This document shows, piece by piece, positions 32,654 to 44,758 of a DNA stretch of 64,000 nt; the stretch's first letter is position 1; every line of letters begins with the position of its first letter. Below the pieces are notes generated by a model, which was not told the DNA's origin, did no database searches, and saw only the letters and a list, made by a program, of their open reading frames with translations. The stretch is from contig CM069446.1 in the NCBI GenBank assembly GCA_035610835.1, positions 48,275,625 through 48,339,624 on the forward strand, read 5' to 3'. The stretch is from Ophiura sarsii. Lineage: Eukaryota; Echinodermata; Ophiuroidea; Amphilepidida; Ophiuridae. The translations under genes were made by a program, and so were the position numbers.

Positions 32654-33344
32654 TCAAGCGTTAGAGCCAAGCTCTACGTAACAAATTCTTTCATGGGTGG
32701 TCTTTTGACCTAATTGTGCGAAACGATTATCACAGTATGAACACTGGTATGGTTTCTCTTTAGTATGAATCCTTTCATGATGGGTTTTATTACACGAATG
32801 AGAGAAAGTCTTGTCACAATAGGCACATTGGTATGGTTTCCCTTTAGTATGAATCCTTTCATGCCAGTTCTTATCACCAGAATCCGAGAAAGTCTTGTCA
32901 CAATATGAACACTGGTATAGTTTCTCTTTAGTGTGAATCCTTTCGTGACGGGTCTTATTACTCGAATTAGAGAAACTCTTGTCACAATAGGCACAATGGT
33001 GTGGTTTCTCTTCAGTATGAATCCTTTCATGAGTGGTCTTGTGACCTAACTGTGAGAAACGCTTGCCACAGTATGAACAATGGTAAGGTTTCTCTTTGGT
33101 ATGAACCCTTTCATGACGGGTCTTACAACTCGAATTATAAAAACTCTTGTCACAATAGGCACAATGGTGTGGTTTCTCTTTACTGGTATGATGACGGGTC
33201 TTACCAACTGAATGAGATGTCTTACAGTCACTCTGTATTGAACACACGTTTGCATACGGAAGACGATGATTCTGCCTTGCATGATGACGGCGGTGATGTA
33301 TCATGTATCTCTCAAACTTTGAGAAAGATTTGAAACCGCAATAC
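32654..33344 (-). CDS. C2H2 zinc-finger protein, six-finger exon
   Basis: The minus strand encodes six tandem C2H2 fingers with HTKEKPY(Q/H)C-type linkers plus a degenerate N-terminal region (YCGFKSFSKFERYMIHHRRH) that looks like a seventh finger lacking its first Cys. A polypyrimidine-AG acceptor (GTTTGTTTTCAG) ends at 33345, exactly before GTATTGCGG, so the exon most likely starts at 33344 and the missing Cys is in the preceding exon; the upstream ATG of the open frame (33475) would then be intronic. Fingers alternate between an NSSNKTRH type and a QLG(H/Q)KTTH type, suggesting growth by two-finger duplication. The last finger has Cys in place of the final His (THERIC) and the protein then ends in CYVELGSNA before TGA. 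Likely a nuclear DNA-binding protein; its target cannot be read from sequence. Confidence 0.85.
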
Positions 33345-33680
33345 CTGAAAACAAACGGATTCAGATGGATTTCCTTTTCCTTTAATCCACTCAAAGTGGA
33401 ATCCATCATGCGGGTCTGTGAAATATGATGGAAATCAAGAAACAGGAATATATCAAATGGAACAGAAAGAAACAAGGAAGGGTATAGGCCTATATTAGGG
33501 CATGCACTACTTACTAGCTGTTTTCAAACGCTATGTAAATAGGAAGTTCCAATGCTTCCCTTTCCGTGGTTTAATCCACCATCAGGGAGGTGTGGTTTAA
33601 TTGATCACAATTATAATAATATATAAATTGGTAAATTATTTTTTATGTTTTACATTAATATCATATTCAGGGGTATTAGC
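33345..33680. other. Probable intron or 5' flank of the zinc-finger exon
   Basis: On the minus strand this precedes the splice acceptor at 33345. No upstream exon could be recognised within the window. Confidence 0.4.
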
Positions 33681-33689
33681 ATGTTATTC

Positions 33690-33990
33690 GGCCTAGCGGG
33701 GTTTCGGACTGACGGGGCTTTTAATTTATTTTTTCGGACTGACGGGGTTTCGGACTAGCGGGGTTTATTTATTTATTTTTATTTTTCGGACTGACGGGGT
33801 GTCGGACTAGCGGGGTTATTTTTAAAAATTAAAAAATTCGGACTGACGGGGTGTCGGACTAGCGGGGTTATTTTTAAAAATTAAACAAATCGGACTGACG
33901 GGGTGTCGGACTAGCGGGGTTATTTTTTAAAAAAATAAAATTCGGACTAGCGGGGTTTCGGACTGACGGGGTTTCGGACTGACGGGGAAT
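33690..33990. repeat. Minisatellite built of CGGACTGACGGGG and CGGACTAGCGGGG
   Basis: The two 13-mers alternate, separated by AT-rich spacers such as TTATTTTTAAAAATTAAA, giving units of about 55-60 bp and roughly six repeats. It is non-coding. Confidence 0.92.
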
Positions 33991-34264
33991 TCCTTTAGCA
34001 TACATGTCAGATGATTTTAATTTTATATTAACCCTAATCCGACCCCGGTTTATTATAACAAAGATGGGGAGAGAGGACATGACACGATTAACAGTCGCCG
34101 CTATCCTGGTACCGTAACGGTATGGTAGGTGGCGTGTCCATGTGGAAGAGGGTGGCAGCGCTGGTGGCAGGTGTTCCATTTTCCTGAATGATTTAAAATC
34201 ATTTCCCGAGTAATGTTCCTTGAAAAGATGCGTGCTTATTTGCTATTTTCCTACTACTAATAAC

Positions 34265-34470
34265 TTAGGGACCGTTCATAAATACTTTGGTGGGGGGGGC
34301 TGGATAATTTTATTTTTGGTATATCAAAACTTTTTTGACCCCCCTCTCGCCATGCCTTAAACTTGTTTGACCCCCCCCCCCCCCCCCCCCCCCTCTCGCC
34401 ATGCCTTAAACCACGCCATGCCTTAAACCCCCCCCCCCCCACCCCCCCCCCCCCCCCCCCCCCCCGTTCA
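34265..34470. repeat. Dispersed repeat end with long poly(C) tracts
   Basis: Starts AGGGACCGTTCATAAATACT then TTGGTGGGGGG, and contains C runs of about 20 (34371-34392) and two adjacent runs at 34430-34465. The same start occurs as the inverted AACGGTCCCTAAG near 50440 and in AGGGAGTGTTCAGAAATACT at 50769. The duplicated phrase CTCTCGCCATGCCTTAAAC is present twice. Confidence 0.7.
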
Positions 34471-34665
34471 ATGTTATCAAGTTCAGAGATGATATCTTTT
34501 ATGGGATTTTTTACAGAATTTGATCATGTATCGTATTCTATTTTGATGAAGGCATTACATCTAGGAGGGAAGGTTGTACATGTAGAATCAGAACTCCCAC
34601 TTCGATTGCAGGTATCTTTGGCTTTAGTGCGCCATGGTCTTTAATCCCTGAATAACTTCACATCA

Positions 34666-34860
34666 GTAGCGTAGCGAGTGGGGGGGCGGGTGGGGCGAAC
34701 TGCCCCCCCGGAGGGTAAAAAATTGGCAAAATGGGGACGAAAAGGGCGGAAAATCATGTTAAATCAGCCGTTTTTTGACCTGGTTTCTTTGAAATAGGGA
34801 CCGTTATGGGGATATATGGGGATCTTGCCCCCTCGGAGTGGCTGGGCTGGCTACGCGGCT
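34666..34860. repeat. G-rich dispersed repeat fragment
   Basis: CAGTAGCGTAGCGAGTGGGG followed by G/C runs resembles the terminus of the 1914-2184 element. No right end was found, so it is reported as a fragment only. Confidence 0.45.
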
Positions 34861-35002
34861 GCTTCACATATTTATGCACGGATCTTTGTTCTTGAAACCA
34901 ATTAGGATGCTCCCTCCAATTACATATCATGGCTTTATATACAATATGCACGCAATTGTTGTTTGCATGCTATTGACATGAATTTGGCCTTCATTCTTTT
35001 TT

Positions 35003-35647
35003 AGCTGGGCTCTCTTGAAGACAGAGTTATGTAATGTTTTCAATAATGACTTAGCGCTCAGTAAATTCAGAGACTCTTTGACTTCACGCGTCCGCGCGTC
35101 TAATGAAAATGTAGAAGTATATGTGGCGGAATTACGCCTCCTGGTAAGGCAGGCTTTTCCTACATATAACGTCGCCCAACAGGACGATGAGATTTTACGG
35201 CGCCTCATAGCAGGTTTAGAAGCGTTTTTTCGGGGTCGCGTACGTGAATTAGGAGTAGACACAATTCACGAGGTGGTTGCACTTGTGAAAAACATAGAAC
35301 GCGCGCAAATTGACTACAAAAAGGCAGGTTCGTTCCACATGGAATGCGCGAAAGTTGACTACCAAAAGGCAAGTAGGCTCCACAGCCCTTACGAGTCATG
35401 CAGCGCAACCGTTGTACACTACGCACCTCTTTTACCACTATTACCGCAAACACATGCACAGGTAGCGGCTATGAATAGCCAAAGGCAGGCTCCTAGCGAG
35501 GATGACCCAATATTACGAAAAATATTGGTAGCGATTGAAAAATTGCAACTGTCTGGGAAAAGGGGCCATTCCCCCCCCCCCCCCCCTCCCTCACCTCCTT
35601 CTCGATCTCGTGAATTTGATGAAAGCCGAGATGCAGATCAGGTGTAA
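35003..35647 (+). CDS. Gag-like protein exon or relic
   Basis: Open frame encoding a Ty3/gypsy-style gag core: FNNDLALSKFRDSLTSRVRA, NENVEVYVAELRLLVRQAFP, DDEILRRLIAGLEAFFRGRV and VVALVKNIERAQ, followed by two copies of a VDYQKA-like phrase and a Pro-rich tail (run of Pro from a poly(C) tract at 35571-35587). No zinc knuckle, protease or pol follows in the next kilobases, and no LTRs are seen. TTCATTCTTTTTTAG directly before CTGGGCTCTC at 35004 resembles a splice acceptor, so it may be an exon of a host gene derived from gag; a solitary retroelement remnant is the alternative. The frame is intact for about 210 codons, which is unexpected for old debris. The first in-frame ATG-like start is not obvious. 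Confidence 0.6.
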   Translation, partial: SWALLKTELCNVFNNDLALSKFRDSLTSRVRASNENVEVYVAELRLLVRQAFPTYNVAQQDDEILRRLIAGLEAFFRGRVRELGVDTIHEVVALVKNIERAQIDYKKAGSFHMECAKVDYQKASRLHSPYESCSATVVHYAPLLPLLPQTHAQVAAMNSQRQAPSEDDPILRKILVAIEKLQLSGKRGHSPPPPPPSPPSRSREFDESRDADQV

Positions 35648-38600
35648 GAAATACTAACCAGCTAAACGTGGTGCCCCCCTTCCAAATTGCACGGAACGCA
35701 TGTAAAAACCAGCCGACGAAGTTGCCAGAAAAGTATAAAATTATATGATTTGTTTAATTTATGTGGATAGCGTAAGTCCAATATTGTGAGTTATTTGTGT
35801 TATCAATTATTGTATGTATTGTCGATGGATTGTATTGAGGTTTTTACTATTTATGAATGAACACCCGAACGTTGTATCTATGCCAATGATATGTAGAATT
35901 TCAATGGGATGTGGTTACTATGAAAATGTACGATTGATGATTGCCTTGTTTGACCGAGTGTAAGAGCAGCGTAATTCGGAAACCGTAGCTAGCCGTCCGT
36001 CCACAAGCAACACCTATCAGTAAAACGTAGTAATTAGCAGACATTTGATATTTGGGCCTTTAATTTGCGTAGATACGAAACCGGGGTTCATTCCTTGTAT
36101 GGCGAAATTGATTTGCAGGAATTGATTTTATGTGTGATTTGAAATAGCTATTTACTTTAATATTGTGATGTATTATTTCCAGCAGGAAAAAGCAAATGAG
36201 GTTATTTTTACTATATAGTCGGCACTTTGTGAGTGTCAATTCAATTATACTTTGACCCAAAAGGTTACTACCAAGCAGACAGCAAGTCTCGTTACCAGGC
36301 AGTTTACTATTTCAGATGTTTTTGTCAGTGTAAAATTTGCTGAGAACTTGGAAAAAGTTACGACATTTCGAATTATTATTACAATTTTTTTTTAAATTTT
36401 ACTGTTCCCCTTTCATTTTTAAACTAGTTAAGGTGGGAGATATAATTCGAAATTGGGACATTTCAATTGTTGTCCACTGTTTCAATTATGTTTTTATAAA
36501 TGTATGATTGTAACATGGACGTATTTTGTGTAGTATAGTAAATAAGTATTTAGGATAGGCGAGGTGGTGTTTTCGTTTGTTGAATATTTGTAGTTTACGT
36601 TTTATTTTTATATAATTTAGGTGTTGCACACCCCTAAAAAGGGAATGATAGTAGAATATTACAGATGTTCTCTATAGTTTTTTAATTTTGTTTCTTGCTC
36701 TCAGGTATTAGTACTAGCTCGACGAAATACCTTATAGGAGTTTTCTTTGGACAATATGAATTACTATCGTTTGCTAGCGCAATAGTAAGGATTATTTCGG
36801 TCCTCTACATTTTAGGATTTCCTGTGTGGAATCTTAAACACACAAAATAATAAAAAGGATTAAGCTACACACAATAAAGAAAGAAATCGTTGACAAACAA
36901 TGATTTCAGTGGTAGGCTCAGAAAGAAGTGTTTCTTAGCCAATATTCTTATTTTAACAAACGAAAACCCGTCTCGGGCCGAATAGACTGAATATAAAAAG
37001 AGATATTCGAAAAATTCGCGCCGATTACAAAATTTCTTTTGGTAGAGAAAGAATGAAATTCTTAATTCTTGAGATGATGATTACATCATCTATAGCCACG
37101 TTGACAAAATCTGATAGGAATTGTTGAAGTCAGCGAGAAAAAGTTAGATGGCGACTACAGGTCTTCTGGGATTAAAAACCAGGCACCATTCCCAGATTTT
37201 GTCCAATTCACTAGCTGTTTTTTGTTGTTGAGAAGATAAAAAATAGTTACTTTGACGGACAACACGATTATTATCCAGATGGTTTGTCTGTCAAAGCTCT
37301 TTCGGCCTCCGAATTCAATCAAATAGGTTAATGCTTTGGGTCACACCCCCCATTAAAGTTGATATGTTTGTCCGGTCTTTTATCGGCCTCCTGCCAGTTG
37401 CACCGACATTACTTCATCAAACGAAAGTAATTATTGACATCTTAAGAGGTGGGTTTTAGTACAAGCCAGATGGCACCGAAATTACATAGACCTATTTGCC
37501 CGCCTATTTGATAATTTTTCGAGTCAATGTCACGCCATGGCCAAAGTTCGAAATTTATTTTTTTAGTTTCAAGATTTTATTTTGATGACATTATAGATAT
37601 GAATTACTTCAAGCATATAATTGTTTAACACAATTCTCGCTAGTTTTTTTTCTTCTCAAAAGGTATTCAATTATATATTTTAATATTGTACCATGTAAGG
37701 GAATTATATTAGCATACTGTACCGTGTAGTCTGATATGAAGTATACATATCCGACAGTTTGGATTATATCGATACTGGTAATACTGGAATGTGACTTACC
37801 ACTTGTATTTAATTAGTGTTTAAAATTCGTGTTTTAGCCATGTACACATATTATAATTTCGACAAGTTATAAGCCCAATTTCCTGAATTTTGGACAAGTA
37901 TCTGTCCAACATCATTTTATTCTACTCTAATGTTTGGTATAGTAAGATTGTTTGCGACAAGTTAAGTGGCTAATTCATTTTGGGAATGGATACAAATGTC
38001 AACGTAAAGAGAGTTTGTTTTCAAGTAACGGGGTAAATTCCTTATGGGTCAACCATCCCATCAAGAGGTTAAATTCTTTGCCTGGTATATAATGGTTATT
38101 CCTGTTTTAATATACAGTTAACGATAAAACTATATATATTTTGAATCTAGGAAAATTGCCGACAGAAAATGCAATTAGAACCATCTGTTGAATTATTTGC
38201 CAGCGGAATTGTTGCTACGTGGCAATAACTTCGAAAAAATATTTTAGCGGACTCCAACAGGATTTCAGTATTTGAATTTTAGTTTAGTCATTCGATAGGC
38301 TGATTCTTTTATGGTACAAATACATTGACAGACATGTGCTAATATATATGTGTTTTAGTCTACATATGGTTAATATAATTGGTATAAAGTTAATTGAGGT
38401 ATTATTATCAATTACAGTGAATTTCATTTTTACACCTTTGATTTTGGATATGTTAATTGAGTAAAGTTCGTTTTCAAGTTCAGGACAGTTAATACATTTA
38501 ATGTACTTGATTTTGGAAGTGTTATTCTGAGTGTTTCAGCCATTGAATTCATTATCTCACTTTTCTATTGATACACCCTGTATTATTACCTACGGGTTGC

Positions 38601-40832
38601 ATTTGGAAATAATATGAACCCGATTTGTTGAAATTCAAGATATTCGGTCTCACAGTAGAAAGAGTTGATTTTATTCTGACAACCATACATATGGTAAGGG
38701 CATGCTAGAGGTCATTTCTATAACCTGTGGCATGAACTATCCAGATGTTGATATAAAAAGTTGAAATGAGATTGCACTAGTGGTTACCATGGTAACTGGT
38801 TCAGTAAATTTCCATCGGTTCATACTATACTGTGTTAGTAAATAGGGATATATTGTGATTTGGAATAAAATAAAGTAGTATTAAGTTGAAAATTTAGTCA
38901 ACATAAAATTCAGCTCAAGTCATTGCCAGTCATGTATTCAGTACATAATTAAATTAGTAGCTAGCACCTAAAAGTTGTAATACTACCTCAGTTTCCTGTT
39001 TAGATAACTATAGTGAATGTAATTGCTATCATATAGTAGTATATTAATTAGTCATGCTATGGAAATTAAGTTACATTTCAATTGATTAATAATTCACAAG
39101 TTCTAATTCTCGGGCTATTGATTTTATTATTGTAACAACTCTTGCTAGTCAAGTTAGTAGATTAATTCAAAGGTTTTAATTTTTTTTTTGACATGTTTGT
39201 CCTGGTATAATTAGTTTATCATATGTTCAAAGTTCAGTCGGCAGTTCTGAGTTGCCACGATTCAAGAAATTGCTGCGAAAAATTCTTGAGAAGGTTTGAA
39301 AATGCTAACCTTGCAAATTGAGATTTGATTCTAGCAGAAAATTGCTGCGTAGGATTTTTTTCTTCAAATTAATTTGATAAGGGCCCCTGGATCCAATCGG
39401 GATCTGGGATTATCATATACACTACATGTAGTATACATGGCCTACAGTAGTTATTTCTCATTCAAGTATTTTCTTTGGTATTTTAATTTTAATTTTTAAT
39501 TGCCAACTTGTTTATAATTATCAAATTGTCACCCCGTAAAGGGAGTTGACATGGTCATGGTTTGAATAATGAGGGACTTAGTGGTACTATTTTGTAACGT
39601 AGCGTAAGATTATATATTGTATTACTTATTAATCATTTGGTATAATCACACTATAATTAAGGGTTGCCCATTTGTTTTGTTCTGCTCTTATTTGAATTGG
39701 AAATTACGGATAGTACGGACAATGACATTGCTACGGCGGAATGGGTCGGCGCAATCTCAACTAAGTACTACTTCTTCGAACTACAATGTGTTTCGCGACA
39801 GGCATCGGTGCGGTTTTCTTGGTAGATTAACCCACCCCTTTTTGGAAACTAATTACCACTGGGATTTGGTGATTAGTTTTATACCAACAATTATACATTG
39901 TTGAAGATGGGAGTTTTCTTTTCACCAAGAGTGGAAAAAGTTGTGTTTTAATTAAAAACCTTTGACGGTTCTCTCATATTTCAGATCCTGTGTGGTCTAA
40001 GGTCTGTTGACCTATGATATTATATTCGTGGACGGATATAATTATTCTTAATACTATCACTTGTGCGTGATGATTTACAAAAGGTAATTGAATACCTTTC
40101 TTTTCTGATCTTCCGGGTGTATAACACCTGCAGTGTAGACAGCTGCCACGTGTGGGGCACGCGAGTTTACAGGTCTTCGAACTATGTATTAACAGCAAGT
40201 TAATACCTTGTGAGCAGTCGCGAGCAGAACTTTACATGACTGGAACAGACACGAACATTTGCGGCATTCTCGATTGGTTATTACAGGAATTACATGATTG
40301 TTATATTACATGTATACTAACCCACTATATTTTATATCATTATTTGTTGTTGCTTATGAACATATTATAATTCGTCTCTTTCTATCACTTTCTTACGTTA
40401 GTTTCTTTATTTGTTTATTTTACATAGCACAAAAGACAAAATAATTTTTTTTTTGGCTATCCAAATTTTATCCAAATTGATTGGGTTACAATTAGTGATA
40501 GGGTCTATCACTCCGTAGTGGCGTGGTAGTGTAAGAGCACGAGTATTGATATGTTGGAGGGATTAACGCATGCGCAATTGATCATGTATAAGAACGCCTA
40601 TCCTATTCCATTATAAGGCAGTGACCTAGTCATGTGATAAATTGGGCATGTGTTAGCTCCTCCTAACAGCAGCTTGGAACACCTTCCCATTAGCCACCAT
40701 TCCCGTAAAACGCTATTTTCGTGCAACCGGGAATATCCCTATTGAAAAACACGTAAATAGAACGACCCCGAAACAACCGTTCGTTATGATATACCCAGCT
40801 CGGCGCTTACGGTTTGATTGGTCTCAAAGTAA
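35648..40832. other. Long AT-rich stretch without recognised genes
   Basis: About 5.2 kb. No frame longer than about 95 codons, no motif I recognise, no clear terminal repeats. Short notes: GGCCTCC phrases near 37305 and 37386, ATACACCCTGTATTA near 38572. It could be intron, long non-coding part of an unknown retroelement, or intergenic DNA. Confidence 0.45.
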
Positions 40833-41153
40833 CGTGTACTTGAGGAGCTTTCAGAAAATGGTCCCCAAAGGCTAAGCGCTTATTTATTTATAGAGATATT
40901 TGCCAAAAACTTTAGGAAATTGTGGAAGCCAGCTAAAATAAGCATCGGCACCAGATACTTGCACATCAAATTTTCCACACGCGTTTGTACACAGCGTCCG
41001 GGACTTGTGCGTAGGTACGAGGCTATTTGTTATTTTCGTTTGATTGACAGCTTGACAACTTTTCGCGAAGTTTTTGAAGAGATCGAGCTACATTTTCAAT
41101 CGCCTTTTCTGACTTTTTCGTGGGAATATCACATCCGTTCAATCAAAATTTCG
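40833..41153 (+). CDS. Possible exon ending at a splice donor
   Basis: An open frame starts after TAA at 40830 and reaches a consensus donor TTCG|GTAAGT at 41153/41154 in phase 0. There is no ATG in this frame before the donor, so if coding it is an internal exon. No domain is recognised. The frame continues into the putative intron to 41378, so the donor is the only boundary evidence. Confidence 0.25.
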
Positions 41154-42164
41154 GTAAGTTTATATTTTATCAATCTTATTATAACCGTAATGTATAATCT
41201 GGAATGTGCAGTACCGTCAATTTTTTCGCCAGAGAACAGAATGTGTGTGTCGTTTTACGGTTTTGATTTGACCATCAAAATCCATCCATTTGGTGGTGAA
41301 TTACTTGAAGTTCAACAAGGCCACGTCTTTTTAGTTTTACTTAGCATGTTTGGGGAATGTTTTGCAAATACAAGGTAAAGTGAGAAGAGTCTCACCTTTT
41401 CCTGCACATACAGTTTTCACACACCAAGTTCTTGTCCGATGATCGGTCCTAGTAGGTGGACAAATTTGGCCACCGATTTCGGGGCCAAATTTGCCATCCA
41501 AGACAAAATGCGTAATAAATTAACTATTTTTCATGCTTGAAACACAAAATAATGGTTCCAATGAAGTAAATTTCTGTTGGGGTAAGATTTAAGTTTGATT
41601 TCCTGTTTGAAATTAGCAAATTATGATGCTTGTTGAAGAGATGAAGAGCATGATTTGGCGATGTTGGTGTTGGGAGGCTCAATGATATCTCCTAGCACTA
41701 TATCTGGGGGAACTCACTTTTCACTAGTAAAATGATGTCATATGGTACTTGTAGCCAATGGATCTACGGCACATAATCTCCTAGCCACACTCCAGAGTTC
41801 GACATACGTGGGCGCACTTCGATCAGGCTGCGCACGCATGCTTGAAAACTAACATAATACCGCTAACCAATCAGACCGTGAGGTCGAGGTGACGTATTGC
41901 GCAGAATGGATGTCTGTTCACACGTTGCCCTGTTTTTTTTTGGTTGAACTCGTGAATACGCAAGTTCAACCTCATGTGACGTGCGACGTGCCTCCACTAA
42001 ATACAATTACAATACAAGGGGTGTGTCAGAGACATCCACTCAGCATCAAGCAAAAGTTGTTTTGTCTATTGTATTTTTTTTTTGTAGTGATGGGCACAAC
42101 GATACCATAATTATATTTGTGATAGCCCAATTATTTCCCTCACCTTCATTTCTTTTGCTTACAG

Positions 42165-42229
42165 GTACTAAAAACAGGAAGATATCCGGTCCAGAAGACA
42201 GTAAACAACCAGTCTACTATGCAAGCTTG
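42165..42229 (+). CDS. Possible small exon, copy A of a duplicated exon
   Basis: Bounded by a pyrimidine-rich acceptor (TTCTTTTGCTTACAG) and a donor CTTG|GTAAGA. In phase after the exon at 41153 it reads YPVQKTVNNQST. The acceptor tract and exon are paralogous to 42772 onward, indicating a tandem duplication of exon plus upstream intron edge. It may be non-coding RNA sequence rather than protein. Confidence 0.35.
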
Positions 42230-42771
42230 GTAAGACGAATTGTTCTCAAAATGTGACAAATAAACTCTTTTATTTTTGGTGGGCCAAAGTTACCCATCAC
42301 TGGTCAAAGTATCCCCAGTCTAATGTCTACAGTCAACACGAATACTTGGGCCTTTTTATAATTAGCAACAACACCTCCCCCTCCCCCATCAATAGAAAGC
42401 ACCATTAGATTGATTTTCAGGGGGGTAGGAAGTTGGGTTCAGGGGGGGGATTTATTTATTTTTGGCCGCAGTAAGGGGGGGATTTTTTTTTGCGCCCCCA
42501 AAGGCGGGGAATTATTTTTAAAAATTTAAATGTATTCATTCATATTATTGAGATGGGTGGGGTAGATTTTTTTTACTCGGGATCAGGTTTTTTTGGCCTG
42601 CATACTACTTCAAGGCTTTAGATTTATCAATTTCATTATTAGGCCTTGAGGGTCCACCACTATGCTCAACAGTCAAGTTGAATTGGTGACTAGCAATATC
42701 TATGACTGAATAAAATATTAACACAGTTTTTTATTTCCCTTTTCTTCACCTTCAAATGTTTTGGCTTACAG

Positions 42772-42860
42772 GTATCATCAGACACAGGCGCAGCGGATAT
42801 GTCCAGTCCAAAAGACAATAACTACCAGTCTATAATAACAGGCAGGCTTGGAAAGATGAA
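42772..42860 (+). CDS. Possible exon, copy B of the duplicated exon
   Basis: Shares TTATTTCCCT, the TTCACC tract, the GGCTTACAG acceptor and then CCAGTCCAAAAGACAATAAC with copy A (CCGGTCCAGAAGACAGTAAA). Joined in phase after copy A it would read CPVQKTITTSL and then stop. The position of copy A's donor (CTTG|GTAAGA) is CTTG|GAAAGA here, so the donor is lost and this would be a terminal exon. Confidence 0.35.
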
Positions 42861-42980
42861 CTGCAAGAGTGATCAAGAATCATAGGAAACCTGATTCTCG
42901 GTTAATTGTCGCTTGACATTCAATATTGACTCTTCAAAAAACAAAACAATTAATCCTTATACACATAATTGTGTGATGTA

Positions 42981-43545
42981 AATGATGATGCAAGCCTTTT
43001 GTTAAAGGTATATTATGTGATCTTTCCAGGGAACGCCCTCAACATCGAAAAAAAAATAGAAAGCAGATTTTCTTGCAGATTTACATTTCTGATCATAAAT
43101 CATGCATACATTCCAAGTTACAGGGCGATACGATTCTTAATTACTTCAAAAATCATGGTTTTAGAGTGAAAATAAACTGTCGGAATTCCGACAGTTTATA
43201 TTTTTCACTCTAAATTCACTCTAAAACCATGATTTTGAGGTAATTAGGAATCGTATCACTCTGTAACTTGGAATGTATGTATGATTTATGATCGGAAATG
43301 TAAATCTGCAAGAAAATCTACTTTCTAAAAAAAATCATGAATAGAGGGCGCTCTCTGGAAAAGATCACATAATATGCCTTTAAGTGGGCACCCAGGAGTT
43401 TTTTACCCCCTGGTTGCCAAGTTTCGGCTCCTGGTGTTTTTAAAACTTTGCACAGTAAAGTATAGGACCAGGAGCCTTTTTTTGTCAAAATAGTAAAAGC
43501 GGCTCCTGGTCAAGACCTACTTAACAAAAGGCTTGTGATGATGTC
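42981..43545. mobile_element. Foldback element interrupted by a TTAA element
   Basis: GATGCAAGCCTTTTGTTAA at 42987-43005 and TTAACAAAAGGCTTGTGATG at 43523-43542 are inverted arms. Similarity resumes beyond the inner insertion (AAGTGGGCACC and CCAGGAG against AAGTAGGTC and CCAGGAG in complement). The 374-bp TTAA element sits exactly at the TTAA of the left arm. Confidence 0.7.
43006..43379. mobile_element. 374-bp palindromic TTAA element (complete copy)
   Basis: TTAA at 43002-43005 and 43380-43383. Ends AGGTATATTATGTGATCT and AGATCACATAATATGCCT are inverted, and the complementarity continues to a centre at CTGTCGGAATTCCGACAG (about 43178-43195), so the element is almost one perfect hairpin. 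No coding sequence. Relatives are at 4397-4640 and 45402-45726. Confidence 0.93.
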
Positions 43546-43595
43546 ATCAGTCATCTCATTGGCTGGATTCTTCAAATGAAAAGTTTGTTTATCTT

Positions 43596-43662
43596 ATAAT
43601 AAAGGTACCTTTCAAGTCGCATACAATTTAAAGGTACCTTTCAAGTCACATACAATTTAAAA
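43596..43662. repeat. Two-copy 31-bp tandem repeat
   Basis: AAAGGTACCTTTCAAGTCRC followed by ATACAATTT occurs twice in succession. Confidence 0.85.
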
Positions 43663-44758
43663 CCTCAACCATTGCATTTTTTGTTTCTTTTTTGTCCACG
43701 AGTCTCGAAAGGTGCTTTGTGTTATCGGGAAATTGGTGTTATCAATCAGATTTTGTTTTGTTGTGTTTCCACTGAATTACAAAAGCCCACAAGTTTTAAT
43801 GAATAATTGCTTAAGATGTTGCCATGCCATCACCAGCTCTTGCATCACAGTCATGATAATTACTGTGTCAAACTGTTTTAAACAATTGCACAACAGGGGT
43901 AGAAATTAAAATAGAATCGCAAGTAGAGTTTAACACACTATTGAATAGAGGTCGAGAATCCACATTTCTCACAAAGCAGAATATAATTATAAACAAATTC
44001 TCGCAACCTGTGATGAACCTGACATTATCCCAAATGGATGTAAACCAAACAGCATGAGAGCATTCACTATTGATAGAGCCCCTTGTTTAAACAAATTGTG
44101 ATGTAAAAAATGAATCAAATAAAACAAAACCTTCCACAACTTTTTTTTCATCAGGCTTTCACCTTTGGTGATTGTTAATTTATAATTTTCAACTTGTTGT
44201 TTTCTATTTTACATGAAAGGTCATCCGTAAAATTGTCGCATTCCAAAGTTTGAGTTGCATAACTCCAGTGGTTCTTATTTTAGAAGCACAAGGTCACAAG
44301 AAATTTTCCAATTTGAGTAGTACACAAACTGGCGGGTGGTGAACCATCTGAACCATATCTGTGGCATTCACCACATTTTAGCCTGTAATTTTCAAATGAA
44401 ACATTTCAGGCCCCTAAAATTTTACAGGCATAATGAGCAAATTATGGGGATTCCTCTGATATCAAAATATCTTGAGGTGAAAAAAAAGATTGTAGCCAAT
44501 AAAAAGTGATCAGTTTCACATTCTAGTACAAGCTGTAACCATGATTGCTCTCTGCAATGATTAGATTCAAGCAGTCCTTATATTGCACATCAATACAATG
44601 AATGGAATACAATAAAAGACCAATAAGTGTACATTTATTTTCATTTTTAATATGCATTTATTTTGCATGTAACATCAATGATTATGGCAATAATAAAATC
44701 TGAATTATGCTAACATGTATTCTAGATTTATATTTCCTTGTTGAGTGAACTGTGACTG
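43663..44758. other. Gene-free AT-rich stretch
   Basis: About 1.1 kb with no recognised gene, repeat or element. Confidence 0.4.

Noticed and set aside
33001..33333. Plus-strand and alternate minus-strand frames over the zinc-finger exon
   Set aside because: Shadows of the C2H2 array; repeated finger DNA keeps other frames open.
36060..40370. Several 60-95-codon frames
   Set aside because: Isolated, AT-rich and without motifs; expected by chance over 5 kb.
41154..41378. Continuation of the 40833 open frame
   Set aside because: A consensus splice donor lies at 41154, there is no ATG in the frame before it, and no domain is seen; the extension is treated as intron.
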